Source: an uncultured Polaribacter sp.
Lineage (GTDB): Bacteria > Bacteroidota > Bacteroidia > Flavobacteriales > Flavobacteriaceae
Assembly: GCF_947495205.1 (NCBI RefSeq)
Contig: NZ_CANLXV010000002.1
Span: 235,148-299,147 of the forward strand
Direction: 5' to 3'
Length of the DNA stretch: 64,000 bases
The position numbers and the translations under genes were made by a program. Shown here one piece after another: positions 35,676 to 45,708 of the stretch. The notes under the pieces are model-generated. The model did no database searches, had not been told where the DNA came from, and saw only the letters and a list, made by a program, of their open reading frames with translations. The number at the start of each line of letters is the position of its first letter. Positions within the stretch are counted from its first letter, which is position 1.

Positions 35676-36728
35676 TTATAAAGAATTGCCAATACCTACT
35701 AAAACAACAGATAAAAGTATTACCACAATACCAGCTGTAATTGTCCATTTAGTTTTTTTAGCAACGCCTTTCCATTCCTTTCTGTAGATTCCCCATAAAT
35801 TGGCCGTTAAAATAATGGTAGACATATGCAAAATCCAAGAGCTAGCGCCATTGCCTAATTTACTTTCTCCCATTCCATAAAAGAAAAACTGTAAAAACCA
35901 GATAGTTCCTGCAAATGCAGAAAACAATATATTTTTACCAATTGGCGTATTTTTGTTTGTAAAATCTTTATATGATTTATTTTTAATACTTAAAAAGATA
36001 GTCCAAATTAAGTTGGTTGTTAAACCACCCCAGAGAATTACTACAAAAGTAACGTTATTAGCAAATAAATGATCATAACCAGCAGCTACTGCAGCATCTG
36101 CAAGTGGCTTCCCTCCTTCTATACCAAAGCTAAAAAATGAACTTAAAATACCTGAAATTACAGCGACAATTAATCCTTTTGTAAGATTAAATTCTAAAAC
36201 ACTTTCTTTTTTCTCTTCATCAGATAGTTCTTTTTCTTTCATCATGCCTGCCTTTCCTGAAAGTGCAATACCCAACAAACAAACTAAAACACCTAATAAA
36301 ACTACTTGTCCTCCTGCAGAAGATAACATCTCTGTAAATGAAGTTTTACCTTCTTCTGGATTAAAATTATAGTAAATTGATGGAACAATAGCACCAAAAG
36401 CAGCACAAAAACCTAAAACAACAGAGTTTCCTAGAGACATTCCTAAATAACGAACGCCTAAACCATAAGACAAACCACCAACTCCCCAAAGTAAGCCCAT
36501 TAAAAACGTAAAACTTAAAATAGCACTAGAGCTTGATGCTATAATATCTATAAAACCAGGCACCGTTAAATATGCTGCAATTGGCGGTACAATTAACCAA
36601 GACATTACACCACCAACCATCCAATAGCTTTCCCAAGCCCAACCTTTTACTTTGTTATAAGGCATGTAAAAACTACCAGCTGCTACACCGCCTAATGAAT
36701 GAAATAATACGCCTAAAATTGCTTGCAT
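35676..36728 (-). CDS. rhaT: L-rhamnose/H+ symporter RhaT
   Basis: Inner-membrane L-rhamnose permease (RhaT family, PF06379), 350 aa with about ten hydrophobic segments. The N-terminus MQAILGVLFHSLGGVAAGSFYMPYNKVKGWAWESYW is diagnostic: the GSFYMPYNKVKGW run and FWGxxGxxYGxxxRYLGMSLG-like segment (LLWGVGGLSYGLGVRYLGMSLGNS) are seen in known RhaT proteins. It brings in monomeric rhamnose released by the many rhamnosidases, tying this PUL to rhamnose catabolism. It is the last gene of the long minus-strand operon, 71 bp after the isomerase gene across a heptamer tandem repeat. Confidence 0.93.
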   Translation of the reverse strand: MQAILGVLFHSLGGVAAGSFYMPYNKVKGWAWESYWMVGGVMSWLIVPPIAAYLTVPGFIDIIASSSSAILSFTFLMGLLWGVGGLSYGLGVRYLGMSLGNSVVLGFCAAFGAIVPSIYYNFNPEEGKTSFTEMLSSAGGQVVLLGVLVCLLGIALSGKAGMMKEKELSDEEKKESVLEFNLTKGLIVAVISGILSSFFSFGIEGGKPLADAAVAAGYDHLFANNVTFVVILWGGLTTNLIWTIFLSIKNKSYKDFTNKNTPIGKNILFSAFAGTIWFLQFFFYGMGESKLGNGASSWILHMSTIILTANLWGIYRKEWKGVAKKTKWTITAGIVVILLSVVLVGIGNSL

Positions 36729-36750
36729 AATTTTGTTATTTATTACTTTT

Positions 36751-36794
36751 TGTTGGTTGTTGGTTGTTGGTTGTTGGTTGTTGGTTGTTGGTTA
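36751..36794. repeat. Heptamer tandem repeat (TTGGTTG) x ~6
   Basis: Five perfect copies of TTGGTTG from 36753 to 36787 and a sixth ending in A (36788-36794), preceded by TG. It fills most of the 71-bp gap between the isomerase and rhaT genes, so in the transcript it becomes a CAACCAA repeat in the rhaT leader. Seven-base period means copy-number change does not affect any reading frame. Confidence 0.9.
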
Positions 36795-36799
36795 AAAAA

Positions 36800-38212
36800 C
36801 TAACAAATTTTAACCACTCGTAAATTTAAAATATTTCCTAATTTTTCTATTTTATTGGCAATATGACCAACACCAATAGCACAATGATGAGATGGCCCTT
36901 GTTTAGACCATTCGTTCATAAAATTTCTTGCTCCTATTGAAAATCGATAACGACTATTTGTATTTCCTATCTGTAACACAGGTCCTTCTACAGATTCGCC
37001 TTCTGCAACTAATAAAAACACATCATCTTTACCTTCAACAACAGACAAGAGTGTTACAGGACCATGCTTCACTGTCATTTGAATAGACAACCCTTTTCCC
37101 GGTTTTCCATGATAGACTGGTAATGGCACTAATTGAACATTGCCTTCTGCTATCGCAAAATGTGCAGGTCCATCATGACCTAGCATAACGATATCATCGT
37201 TAAAATCCATCGCATAAAACTCAGAGAATGAACCACCAACACCAAAAGCATCCATAATTTTCATGGCTTGTGCATTTTTTACTTCATATTCTCCTGCAAC
37301 GGGCACATTTTTTCCTGTTAATAAGGTATTTCCTGCAATAACAGAGGTTACAATATTTTCATATTCATTGGCATTTTCACCTTCATAATAATACGCTAAA
37401 GAACCTAAATCGTGATTTCCTACCAATTTATCTAGAGCTATTGATGTTTTTGCTGCGCGAATTAATTCTTCATCTTCACAAGCATCAAGCACTTCAAACG
37501 TATTTTTAAATTCTTCTAATTTTTCATCAATTTCAACACTAGTTACAGCATCTCTGTACTTTTTTACTTCACACATTTCTACAATTTCTATGTGTGTACC
37601 AAAAGCAGCAGATTGTTTGGTTAAATCGGAGTATACATCTAACATGCCAGCATAATAATGTCCTAGTACACCTAATCTGTTATTTTGCATTACAGAAGCT
37701 ACTTTCGTCGCATCAATCCAATCCTCAATTTCGTCCCAAACAAATTGTTCACCTAAATATCCTGTTACAAATTCGTAGTCCATTCCTGCACGATTAAATA
37801 CATTCGCAAATTCTGGAACAGAACACGCCTGACAATGCGCTAACCACTCACCCGTCATTTTTCCACGATCGCCCAACGCATTAAAACTTTCATAATCTAT
37901 AGCAGCAACTGGCTGTATGTTTAAAATAACCACAGGACATTTTACTTTTTGCACAACTGGTAATACTGTTGATGACAAAGCATACGTTGAGATATATAAA
38001 AACAAGATATCTACGTCTTCTTTTTTTAGCACCTCCGCTTTTTCCCTTGCAACCACAGGAGAATCTACCAATCCAACATTTACAACCTCAGCACCAAAAC
38101 TTTCCATTTTAGTAGCAATTTGTTGTTGGTAACCTTCTAAACGTTCTAACAGTCCTTCAAACTGTGGCCAATAGGTATCTAAGCCAATACCAAATAATCC
38201 TACTTTTATCAT
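36800..38212 (-). CDS. L-arabinose/L-fucose-isomerase-fold sugar isomerase
   Basis: Cytoplasmic 470-aa protein of the L-arabinose isomerase superfamily: no signal peptide, N-terminal Rossmann-like half (VGLFGIGLDTYWPQF), ILNIQP near residue 100, C-terminal metal site. Glu308, Glu331, His346 and His442 (or 443) fit the Mn2+ ligand set of E. coli AraA (Glu306, Glu333, His350, His450). Substrate is unlikely to be arabinose given the context: the gene sits directly upstream of rhaT in a rhamnosidase operon, so L-rhamnose to L-rhamnulose (or another released sugar) is the inferred reaction. No kinase or aldolase is encoded in the window. Confidence 0.8.
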   Translation of the reverse strand: MIKVGLFGIGLDTYWPQFEGLLERLEGYQQQIATKMESFGAEVVNVGLVDSPVVAREKAEVLKKEDVDILFLYISTYALSSTVLPVVQKVKCPVVILNIQPVAAIDYESFNALGDRGKMTGEWLAHCQACSVPEFANVFNRAGMDYEFVTGYLGEQFVWDEIEDWIDATKVASVMQNNRLGVLGHYYAGMLDVYSDLTKQSAAFGTHIEIVEMCEVKKYRDAVTSVEIDEKLEEFKNTFEVLDACEDEELIRAAKTSIALDKLVGNHDLGSLAYYYEGENANEYENIVTSVIAGNTLLTGKNVPVAGEYEVKNAQAMKIMDAFGVGGSFSEFYAMDFNDDIVMLGHDGPAHFAIAEGNVQLVPLPVYHGKPGKGLSIQMTVKHGPVTLLSVVEGKDDVFLLVAEGESVEGPVLQIGNTNSRYRFSIGARNFMNEWSKQGPSHHCAIGVGHIANKIEKLGNILNLRVVKIC

Positions 38213-38226
38213 TATTCTATTTATTT

Positions 38227-39690
38227 TTATTTTAGTTTTAACTTAGTACTTAACTTCACTTTTAACTCTTTAACTAATTCTGGGTGTTCTTCAGCTATAT
38301 TCTTTGTTTCTTTTTCTCTTGCTGTGTGATTATATAATTCTACAAACCCATCCTTATGTAGTGTCATTCTATGTGTTGAAGTTCTGATAGTTGAAGCTTT
38401 ATTGTTGTAAGATACAGCATAGTGACCTTTAGCATTCGGCTCTACTAATATTTGTTTTAGAGACGCACCATGAGCATAATCAGGGGTTTCAATTTCTGCT
38501 AAATCACATAATGTTGGAAAAATATCGACTGTTTCTACAATTGCATCTGTATTCGTCCCTTCATGTTTCATTCCTGGGTAATGAATTATTAAAGGAGCAT
38601 GTAACGATTCCTCAAACAAACTATGTTTACCCCAAATCGCATGTTCTCCAAGATGCCAACCATGGTCTCCCCAAAGTACCACAATAGTGTTTTTATCTGC
38701 TCCTGTTTTTTTTAATGCTGCAAGAATTTTACCTACTTGGGCATCAGCATAACTTACACACGCAGCATAATGACGACGAACCTCATTCGCAAAATCAGCA
38801 TCTTTATTAGGGTTTTTACCCCAACGCTTGTATTTCATAAATTCACCAGATCCATGCCATGTTGTTCTTCCTTTTGGTTTTTTAGGGTGTTTTATTTCGG
38901 GTAAGTCAACACCATCATACCTATCATAATATGTTTTTGGCGCACCAAAAGGCAGGTGTGGTTTAATAATTCCGACAGCAAGAAAAAATGGTTTTTCTTT
39001 ATTACTGGCAAGTGCTCCTAATTGTTTCACAGCTTCATCTGTAATTGCTCCATCTGGATAAATGTTGTCATCTCCCTCTATTGTTTGAAAAACATCCATA
39101 CTGCCTGATTTCACTCGGATTTCACCATTAGCCAATCCATGCATCATTCCTCGTGGGTGTTCCCATTCTGCAACTGGCATCAAATGCTTATCCCACGCAT
39201 TGGGCATTTCTACTTTTGTACTATCATTCCAATTTTTTCCTCCTCTACCTCCAGGATGATGAGACACTTTTCCAACGGAAACCGTTGTATAGCCAGATGT
39301 TCTAAACCACTCTGGGATACTTTTATCTACTTTTTGAGTGCCTTTTTTTATTTTTTTTGCTCTACTAAACAGTGCATTGTTTCCAGCTGGTCCATACTGC
39401 CCTGTTAATAAGGTATATCTTGATGGACCACAACTTGGCGAGTTTACAAAATGTTTTTGGAATTTAATTCCTTTTTCCGCTAAAGCATCAATATTAGGTG
39501 AGCTAATATAATCTGCTCCAAAACTCTTTAATTCTGGACGAAGGTCATCTACACAAATAAGCAGTACATTAGGATTTTGAACAATTTTTTCTTTTTGACA
39601 ATTCATCAGAAAGAAAAAAAATAACAAAACGAAAAAAATAGAATCTATTTTTTTAACTATCATTATTATGTTTTTTATCGTGTTCATCAA
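38227..39690 (-). CDS. S1 sulfatase, iduronate-2-sulfatase-like, lipoprotein
   Basis: Type I sulfatase of the iduronate-sulfatase-like group. The lipobox Cys is at 31 (FFLMNC) if the first ATG is used; an internal Met at residue 10 or so would give a shorter, more typical signal, so the start is uncertain by about 10 codons. VDDLRPEL, Cys87 in [15 protein letters not shown] and [18 protein letters not shown] are the conserved active-site segments. [16 protein letters not shown] resembles the sulfatase at 21794. It lies 23 bp after the enolase-superfamily gene and 14 bp before the isomerase gene. Confidence 0.92.
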   Translation of the reverse strand: MMNTIKNIIMIVKKIDSIFFVLLFFFFLMNCQKEKIVQNPNVLLICVDDLRPELKSFGADYISSPNIDALAEKGIKFQKHFVNSPSCGPSRYTLLTGQYGPAGNNALFSRAKKIKKGTQKVDKSIPEWFRTSGYTTVSVGKVSHHPGGRGGKNWNDSTKVEMPNAWDKHLMPVAEWEHPRGMMHGLANGEIRVKSGSMDVFQTIEGDDNIYPDGAITDEAVKQLGALASNKEKPFFLAVGIIKPHLPFGAPKTYYDRYDGVDLPEIKHPKKPKGRTTWHGSGEFMKYKRWGKNPNKDADFANEVRRHYAACVSYADAQVGKILAALKKTGADKNTIVVLWGDHGWHLGEHAIWGKHSLFEESLHAPLIIHYPGMKHEGTNTDAIVETVDIFPTLCDLAEIETPDYAHGASLKQILVEPNAKGHYAVSYNNKASTIRTSTHRMTLHKDGFVELYNHTAREKETKNIAEEHPELVKELKVKLSTKLKLK

Positions 39691-39713
39691 TCTTTTAAAA
39701 ATTTATAGTTACG

Positions 39714-40943
39714 TTAAACTTCTATATACAATGCACTTACTTTTTTTAATCGATTGGTGTCTAATTCCACACCAAAACCAGGTTTTGGTTGATAAGAATA
39801 ATAACCGTTAGCGTCTTTTTTAGTGGCAGTACTTTGCAAGCATTCTAGATACAGTTTAGAATCTTCTTTTTTCTCAATCGCTTCTACCCAAGTGGCTCCA
39901 ACGCCAATTGCAATTTGTTGCCACGCAGAACATGCAGGCCCAACTAAACTATCGTCACCAATCATTACTTTTGCACCTATTTCCTTTACTTTATGCGCTA
40001 ATTTTGCTGTATGGGTTAAACTTCCCATCGTAGATGGATGCAAATTGTAAATGTGTCCCATACCTTTTTGCATCGTTTTAATTCCTTTCCAAGCAGGACG
40101 CATTGGCGCATCTGGAATTAAAGTTAAATCGCCAACCATTTCTTGCAATTGTATCCATTGCTTTGTTTTTAAATTTGCAGGATCCTCTATTGCATTTAAA
40201 CCATTAGCACTAAGACGATTTAAAATACCTTTTAATTGATCTAATGATTTCCACTTTTTATAGCCTTTATTTACATCTGAAATTACTACAGCTTCATCAC
40301 CTAAAACGCCTCTAATCGTTTTAAGTAATTTCATATCTACTTTTTCATCACCATACATTTTAAATTTTAGATGATGTGCAAGATTTTGTTCGATACTTTT
40401 TTCTGCTTCTTCTCTAACTTTTTTCTCGTCCTTATCTAGAATACAATACAATCCTGGTACTGATTTAGTTCCTCTTAAACCTAGTAATTCAACAGCAGAT
40501 TTGTTTTGCAATCGGCCTGATAGATCTAAAAGCGCCATATCTAAAGATTCTAACATTTTTAGAGATCGTTTAGAACCCAAAACTTGTTCTGATGCCAATA
40601 TTTTTTGCGCTTCACCTATCGTTAATCCTTTAAATTGCTTTAAATAGTTAACCCAAGCTGTAGGTTTAAAATCTGGATTATTTTTTGAGGCTGGTGTTTC
40701 TGTCCAACCATAAAAATTTCCTGATGATATTTTTATAAATAAATGCTGACGATTGTGCCAAGTTCCCCAAGAAAAATAACGAGGTATGTTAATATCATAT
40801 CGAAATATTTCGATTTTTGTAATTTTTTCGTTTAAATATTCATTTCCATTTTTAGTTCCGCAAGCGGATAATAATGGATATGAAACGCCCATAACTCCAA
40901 GAGCTGACATGCTTTTTATAAACTGGCGTCTATTTGTTTTCAT
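39714..40943 (-). CDS. Exported enolase-superfamily (mandelate racemase/muconate lactonizing-like) protein, Tat lipoprotein signal
   Basis: 409-aa member of the enolase superfamily. N-terminus has a twin-arginine motif (NRRQFIKS) and a lipobox Cys at 29 (LLSAC), so it is predicted to be folded in the cytoplasm and exported by Tat, unusual since most relatives are cytoplasmic. Barrel residues: Lys193-x-Lys195 (KFK), Asp223 (ISDVN), Glu253 (IEDPA), Asp278 (LIPDAP) as general base and metal ligands, then NLHPSTMG (Asn300). This set fits metal-dependent proton abstraction from a carboxylate sugar: racemisation, dehydration or cycloisomerisation of a uronate or lyase product. The gene is flanked by two sulfatases 6 and 23 bp away. 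Confidence 0.82.
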   Translation of the reverse strand: MKTNRRQFIKSMSALGVMGVSYPLLSACGTKNGNEYLNEKITKIEIFRYDINIPRYFSWGTWHNRQHLFIKISSGNFYGWTETPASKNNPDFKPTAWVNYLKQFKGLTIGEAQKILASEQVLGSKRSLKMLESLDMALLDLSGRLQNKSAVELLGLRGTKSVPGLYCILDKDEKKVREEAEKSIEQNLAHHLKFKMYGDEKVDMKLLKTIRGVLGDEAVVISDVNKGYKKWKSLDQLKGILNRLSANGLNAIEDPANLKTKQWIQLQEMVGDLTLIPDAPMRPAWKGIKTMQKGMGHIYNLHPSTMGSLTHTAKLAHKVKEIGAKVMIGDDSLVGPACSAWQQIAIGVGATWVEAIEKKEDSKLYLECLQSTATKKDANGYYSYQPKPGFGVELDTNRLKKVSALYIEV

Positions 40944-40949
40944 ATTTTT

Positions 40950-42404
40950 TTACCAAGAATCATTCATAGAAGTTAGTAATTCTGCCAACTCTGTTTTCAT
41001 TTTATTATCTAAAGTTGGATTTTCTCCCCAAATATTTTTCATTTGATAAGGATCTTCTGCATCATGATATAAATAATGAAACTTTTCGCCATTTTCGTGT
41101 TTTACAACAGCATAGGTGTAGTCTTTCGTTCTAAAACCTCTAGCATCTCCATTAGAAGCAAAACTTTTTCCTCCAAAATACAATTGTTTTTCTGGACGAT
41201 TTACGGGTTTATCAAAAAATACATCTACAAAATTTTTACCATCAACCGCGTTTGGTATTTTATCTTCCAATCCCATTAAACCTAAAATTGTTGGCATATA
41301 ATCAGGCACACTTAATAAAATATCATCTTTTTTTGGTTTTACCTTTTTTGGATAATGCACAATTAAAGGAATTTTATAAGCCTCATTAAACCATACATTT
41401 TTATGCATTAAACCTTGACTTCCTAACATTTCTCCATGATCTGCAGAAAACACAATAATGGTATTTTCATACAATCCTGCTTCTTTTAGTTTTGCAATCA
41501 CACGTCCTATTTGATCATCAACTCCATTTACTGATGCAAAATAATCTGTAGCTTGGTCTAATCGTTTTTCTACACCATGATCGCCTCTTTTTAAATCATA
41601 GTTATCATTAAATTGCACATTTGGTCTATTTAAAACGTCTTTATGAGTCATACCTTCATAACGTTTTCTGTAACGTTCTGGCACTTGTTTAAATGGCGTA
41701 TGTGGTGGGTTTATAGACCAAAATAAGGCGAAAGGTTCCTCGGCTTTTCTTTGGTTTTCCTCGTTTTTCAGGTAATCGACAATAACATCAGCCTCATGTT
41801 CTGCAGACCATTGTTTGGGATAGACTTTATCATTTTCTCCACCATTGGTGGTCCAATAATACGGGCTATTATGCCTATTATGCGTGCCATAAGCATACCA
41901 AAAAGAAAATCCATGTCTTCGATCTGGCGGACACCAGGTATCCCAAACACGTTTTACGTCTGGTGGTGTTGGCTCTGGACCATCTAAATGCCATTTACCC
42001 ACATAACCTGCGCTGTAACCATTTTCTACTAAAACATCTGAAAAACAAATTTCATCTTTCTTTAAAAAATTACCCAAAGCTGTTCTTTGAGAATTACAAT
42101 TTTCTACAACTCCTGTTGAAATTGGATAACGACCCGTCATTAACATAGCTCTATATGGGCTACACAACGGATTGTTTGCTACGGCTTCACTAAAAAACAC
42201 ACCTTCCTTTGCCAATTGATCTAAATTGGGCGTATGCACAGGATCTTCTTTTAAAAACCCTAATGAAGCTTGGCGATATTGGTCTGCAAAAATGAAGAGC
42301 AAATTGGGTTTGGTTTTTTCCATTTCTTTTTTTAGCTCGGTTTTACAGGAGTATGCACTGCATAAAATCAATCCAAAAACAATTACTTTACCCCAAATAT
42401 TCAT
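40950..42404 (-). CDS. S1 sulfatase, lipoprotein
   Basis: Type I sulfatase of 484 aa. Lipoprotein signal ends at Cys20 (CSAYSC). FADQYRQASLGF is the N-terminal metal segment (Asp-Gln in place of Asp-Asp as in several S1 subfamilies), Cys81 lies in CSPYR (canonical), GYVGKWHLDGP carries Lys/His, and FSADHGEMLGSQGLMHKN is the second metal segment. It is a different subgroup from the CGPSR iduronate-like enzymes. In the long minus-strand operon it is separated from the upstream GH106 by 55 bp and from the enolase-superfamily gene by 6 bp. Confidence 0.92.
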   Translation of the reverse strand: MNIWGKVIVFGLILCSAYSCKTELKKEMEKTKPNLLFIFADQYRQASLGFLKEDPVHTPNLDQLAKEGVFFSEAVANNPLCSPYRAMLMTGRYPISTGVVENCNSQRTALGNFLKKDEICFSDVLVENGYSAGYVGKWHLDGPEPTPPDVKRVWDTWCPPDRRHGFSFWYAYGTHNRHNSPYYWTTNGGENDKVYPKQWSAEHEADVIVDYLKNEENQRKAEEPFALFWSINPPHTPFKQVPERYRKRYEGMTHKDVLNRPNVQFNDNYDLKRGDHGVEKRLDQATDYFASVNGVDDQIGRVIAKLKEAGLYENTIIVFSADHGEMLGSQGLMHKNVWFNEAYKIPLIVHYPKKVKPKKDDILLSVPDYMPTILGLMGLEDKIPNAVDGKNFVDVFFDKPVNRPEKQLYFGGKSFASNGDARGFRTKDYTYAVVKHENGEKFHYLYHDAEDPYQMKNIWGENPTLDNKMKTELAELLTSMNDSW

Positions 42405-42459
42405 ATTTAATTTACTTTTTAAAATATTTTTTCTGTAGTTCTTTAAAAATTAGAATTCA

Positions 42460-45400
42460 CTAGTATTTTATAAACTCAACTACCACTGGCCCTAACAATC
42501 CTGAAGGTTGTAAGTTAGATTCAGGCTTAATATCATCAGTTACCAACCAAGTATATTTTGCTTCTTCTGGTCTTTGTTTATCTTTAATTAATTGGTTTCT
42601 CCAAAGGTTAACTACTTCAATTTCTAATTGGTTTTCTCCTTTTTGTATCGCTTTTGATATGTTTAAACGATAAGGTGCTATCCAAACACCTCCTAAATCT
42701 TTTCCATTCAATTTTACTTTAGCCATTACAGAAAGTTTGCCTAAGTTGATATAAACTTCTTGATTTTTTGGAAGTTTATCCACATTAAAGGTTGTGGTAT
42801 AATTTGCAGAACCAGAATAATGTTTTATTTGTTCATTTTGTGAGATTGACCAATCTTCTAAAGCACTAAAAAAAACAGGCTCTTTTGGACCAATTTCTTT
42901 GTTTAAAAAATCTACAGTAAACGACTCTTTTAACTCAGTTATCTTTTCAAAACTTGGAAAATTTTTGGAATTCATTGGTTTTGCTAATGATTTATTTTCT
43001 TTAGCAAATACAACAAACCAACTCTGAGTAGCCTTTAATTTTAAAGGGATTTTTATCCCTGTTTCAGTAATTTCAAAATCAGGCAATGCTCTGATTTCTC
43101 CTGAAACTGCATCCCACAATTGTGGTTTTAATTTTTTATTGACCCTAAATACTGAAGCTATTTCTATTTCCTTATTACTTTGGTTAGTGATAAAATACAC
43201 ATCCATTTCTGATGTATTTCTATGCGTCCATAATACTGGTGCATCATCAGCAATGGCAACATCTTTTGTTAGGTTTAAATCTGAAAAAACTTCTGTTAGT
43301 TCGTAACCATCAAATAGTTTTCCTTGTCCGTATTGTTTGGTCATTTTGCCTTGTTCGTAATTCCCATCCCACATTTTGTTGGCGATAGTTTTGACGATAT
43401 CGTCACTTGATGGATAATTTTCTAAACTTGGTGATTTTTCTGGTTTCTGCCCTAAAATTATTCCACCTTGTGCTACTAAACTCTCTATCTTCTGCAATAA
43501 TTCTGGTCGCATTGTTTTAAATGGAGGCAACACCATTACTTTGTAAGACATGCCATCTGGCAATACAAAACGTCCGTCTTTTACGGATAATCTGTTTAAA
43601 ATAACCTCAGCATTAATGTAATCATAAGAATAACCTTTAGGAATTTCAGGAACTCTTCCACCTGTCATTATTGGAGCACCTTCTCCAATAAAATAGCACA
43701 CATCAGCTACATATTTTCCTTGTTGTAATAAATATTGACAGCGACGCAAATAATCAAAATAAGTATCCGCTTGACGGAACCACGTATTATGACGATTAAA
43801 TTCTGTACCAAACCAAGCGTTCATTCCTGGTTTTCGGCTATCATCTGGCTGTTGAATGTACAAATGTAAGACAAAATGATTGATGCCTTCTGTTAATGCC
43901 CAGTCTCCTCGTTTTTTTAGCATTGCAGGATGTCTTAAATAGGTTTTTCTGGCAGATGTAAATGCTTCTGCAGAAGTTATGGGTTTTCCGTAAGTATGTG
44001 CTGTAGATGAAGAGGCTTTACATTCAATATTTCCTAAAGTGCCTTCGTTCCAAAACTCGCCAGCAATTAAATCAGATTGACCTCCATACATCATAAATTC
44101 TCCAGGAAACCCCCAATGACCGTAGTTTTCTAACCAAGTTTTAAGGTTGTGTTTATTACTTGCTTTTTTTAAGGCACCAACGTATTCATACGCCACATCA
44201 TCTGCAATAGTTCGTCTTAAATCCCAAAGAAAACGCTCTGATTCGTCAACACTTCCTACAATTCTACCTGAAAGAACTGGTAAATATTTTACAGGGTTGT
44301 AACCGTATTTTTCTTTAAATTTTACTTCATAATTATCGGTCCAGTTTTGAGAACCCATTTCGTAACTGTCTGCAATTACATATTTAAAAGCAGGTTTGCT
44401 TTCTTCTGGAATTCTCTTTAGCAATTCGCCCACAAAATTATCGAAGTGATATTGCACCAGTTCGCTATTCATTTTATCAATTTCGTAACCTACACCTTGT
44501 GGTGCAGCAGGCGCATTTTTGGTTCCTGTAGGTGTCATCCCTAATCTTAAAATAGTCCAATTACCTTTTGGAGCATTCCATTTTAAATGTCCATTTTCAT
44601 CAATTTTATCGCTAATATCAATAATTTCATCAGGGTTTATACTTAAATTTTCTGATTGTAATTCATCTTGCTTTTTAAATATATAGGTATTCCAATTGGG
44701 TTTAGGAGATGTGTGCATTTTACCCAACTGTTTTTCTATATATTTCTCTAAAACTGGAGCTTCTGAAATGTTGATATCTGCAATACCATAACCTCCATTT
44801 CTAACAATTCTAAAATCAGTAAATTTCAATTTGAACTGTTTTGCTTTTACATCTGGTAAATCTGTGGCATAAGCACCCTTTTTTATAGGCCCCACATTTG
44901 GTGTCATTCTAATACGATTGAAGGGAAACTTTTTGATTACTTTTTCTTTACCGTTAATTGTAGCAGATAACGTTACGTTACAAGTAAATGGTTTGCTAGG
45001 TACTATAGCAATAGAACGTGCTGTAATCACATCCTCCATTGTAAAGGTTATTTCTAATGCTTTTTCCTTTTCGGGTACAAAACTAATATCAGTATTGATG
45101 TTTCCATCAATTAAACCACTAACATTTAAATTGTAATTATTTGTTACTTTTGTAGAAATATGTTGAATACTTTTATCTTCTTCAGGAAGCGCTTTAAAAG
45201 CTAATGTGTGCGTATCTTGAAATTTATTGATAGGTTGTTTCAGTTGAATATTAACTAGCTTTCCGCCTTTAACTTTCGTTTCACTAAAGGTTAAATAGCG
45301 CATCGCTTTTTCAGCATCTACCCAGGGGCCACCACTTTGACTCCAACCAGGGCAATTAAAAACGCCAATATCTACACCAATTCGTTTTCCTTCAACTACG

Positions 45401-45708
45401 GCGTGTACCATATGAGACCACCAATCTTCACTTAGCATGGGTACTTTACCGTCTTTACGAGCAGGATTGATGTTACCAATTAAAGCACCACCAATACCTG
45501 CTTTTTTCATCACCTCTAAATCTTTGGTAATCCCTTCTTTAGAAATGTCGTCATTAATCCAATACCAGTAACACCATAAATTGTTATCTGGTGTTGGGTT
45601 CACAAAACCAGATTGAATATCATTATAATTTTGTGAATTCTTACAGCCTGTTAAAAACAGAAATAAACAAATAAGTGTTACTATTTTTTTCATAATTATG
45701 TTATGCAA
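42460..45708 (-). CDS. GH106 alpha-L-rhamnosidase, lipoprotein
   Basis: GH106 alpha-L-rhamnosidase of 1082 aa. Lipobox Cys at 22 (FLTGC); the start could be the internal Met at residue 6 (MKKIV), which gives a standard signal and leaves 15 bp after the upstream stop. Signatures: GFVNPTPDNNLWCYWYW, GVFNCPGWSQSGGPWV, catalytic Glu450 (DSYEMG) and Glu581 (SAEAFTS), 131 residues apart. A beta-sandwich insert lies at about 200-310 and the usual C-terminal galactose-binding-like domain at about 950-1050 (KLNGKDLGGVWIAPY). It immediately follows the GH78 gene at 45709, suggesting coupled translation. Confidence 0.92.
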   Translation of the reverse strand: MHNIIMKKIVTLICLFLFLTGCKNSQNYNDIQSGFVNPTPDNNLWCYWYWINDDISKEGITKDLEVMKKAGIGGALIGNINPARKDGKVPMLSEDWWSHMVHAVVEGKRIGVDIGVFNCPGWSQSGGPWVDAEKAMRYLTFSETKVKGGKLVNIQLKQPINKFQDTHTLAFKALPEEDKSIQHISTKVTNNYNLNVSGLIDGNINTDISFVPEKEKALEITFTMEDVITARSIAIVPSKPFTCNVTLSATINGKEKVIKKFPFNRIRMTPNVGPIKKGAYATDLPDVKAKQFKLKFTDFRIVRNGGYGIADINISEAPVLEKYIEKQLGKMHTSPKPNWNTYIFKKQDELQSENLSINPDEIIDISDKIDENGHLKWNAPKGNWTILRLGMTPTGTKNAPAAPQGVGYEIDKMNSELVQYHFDNFVGELLKRIPEESKPAFKYVIADSYEMGSQNWTDNYEVKFKEKYGYNPVKYLPVLSGRIVGSVDESERFLWDLRRTIADDVAYEYVGALKKASNKHNLKTWLENYGHWGFPGEFMMYGGQSDLIAGEFWNEGTLGNIECKASSSTAHTYGKPITSAEAFTSARKTYLRHPAMLKKRGDWALTEGINHFVLHLYIQQPDDSRKPGMNAWFGTEFNRHNTWFRQADTYFDYLRRCQYLLQQGKYVADVCYFIGEGAPIMTGGRVPEIPKGYSYDYINAEVILNRLSVKDGRFVLPDGMSYKVMVLPPFKTMRPELLQKIESLVAQGGIILGQKPEKSPSLENYPSSDDIVKTIANKMWDGNYEQGKMTKQYGQGKLFDGYELTEVFSDLNLTKDVAIADDAPVLWTHRNTSEMDVYFITNQSNKEIEIASVFRVNKKLKPQLWDAVSGEIRALPDFEITETGIKIPLKLKATQSWFVVFAKENKSLAKPMNSKNFPSFEKITELKESFTVDFLNKEIGPKEPVFFSALEDWSISQNEQIKHYSGSANYTTTFNVDKLPKNQEVYINLGKLSVMAKVKLNGKDLGGVWIAPYRLNISKAIQKGENQLEIEVVNLWRNQLIKDKQRPEEAKYTWLVTDDIKPESNLQPSGLLGPVVVEFIKY

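Noticed and set aside
36751..36794. CRISPR-like array
   Set aside because: The units are 7 bp with no spacers, a simple tandem repeat; no cas genes are present.
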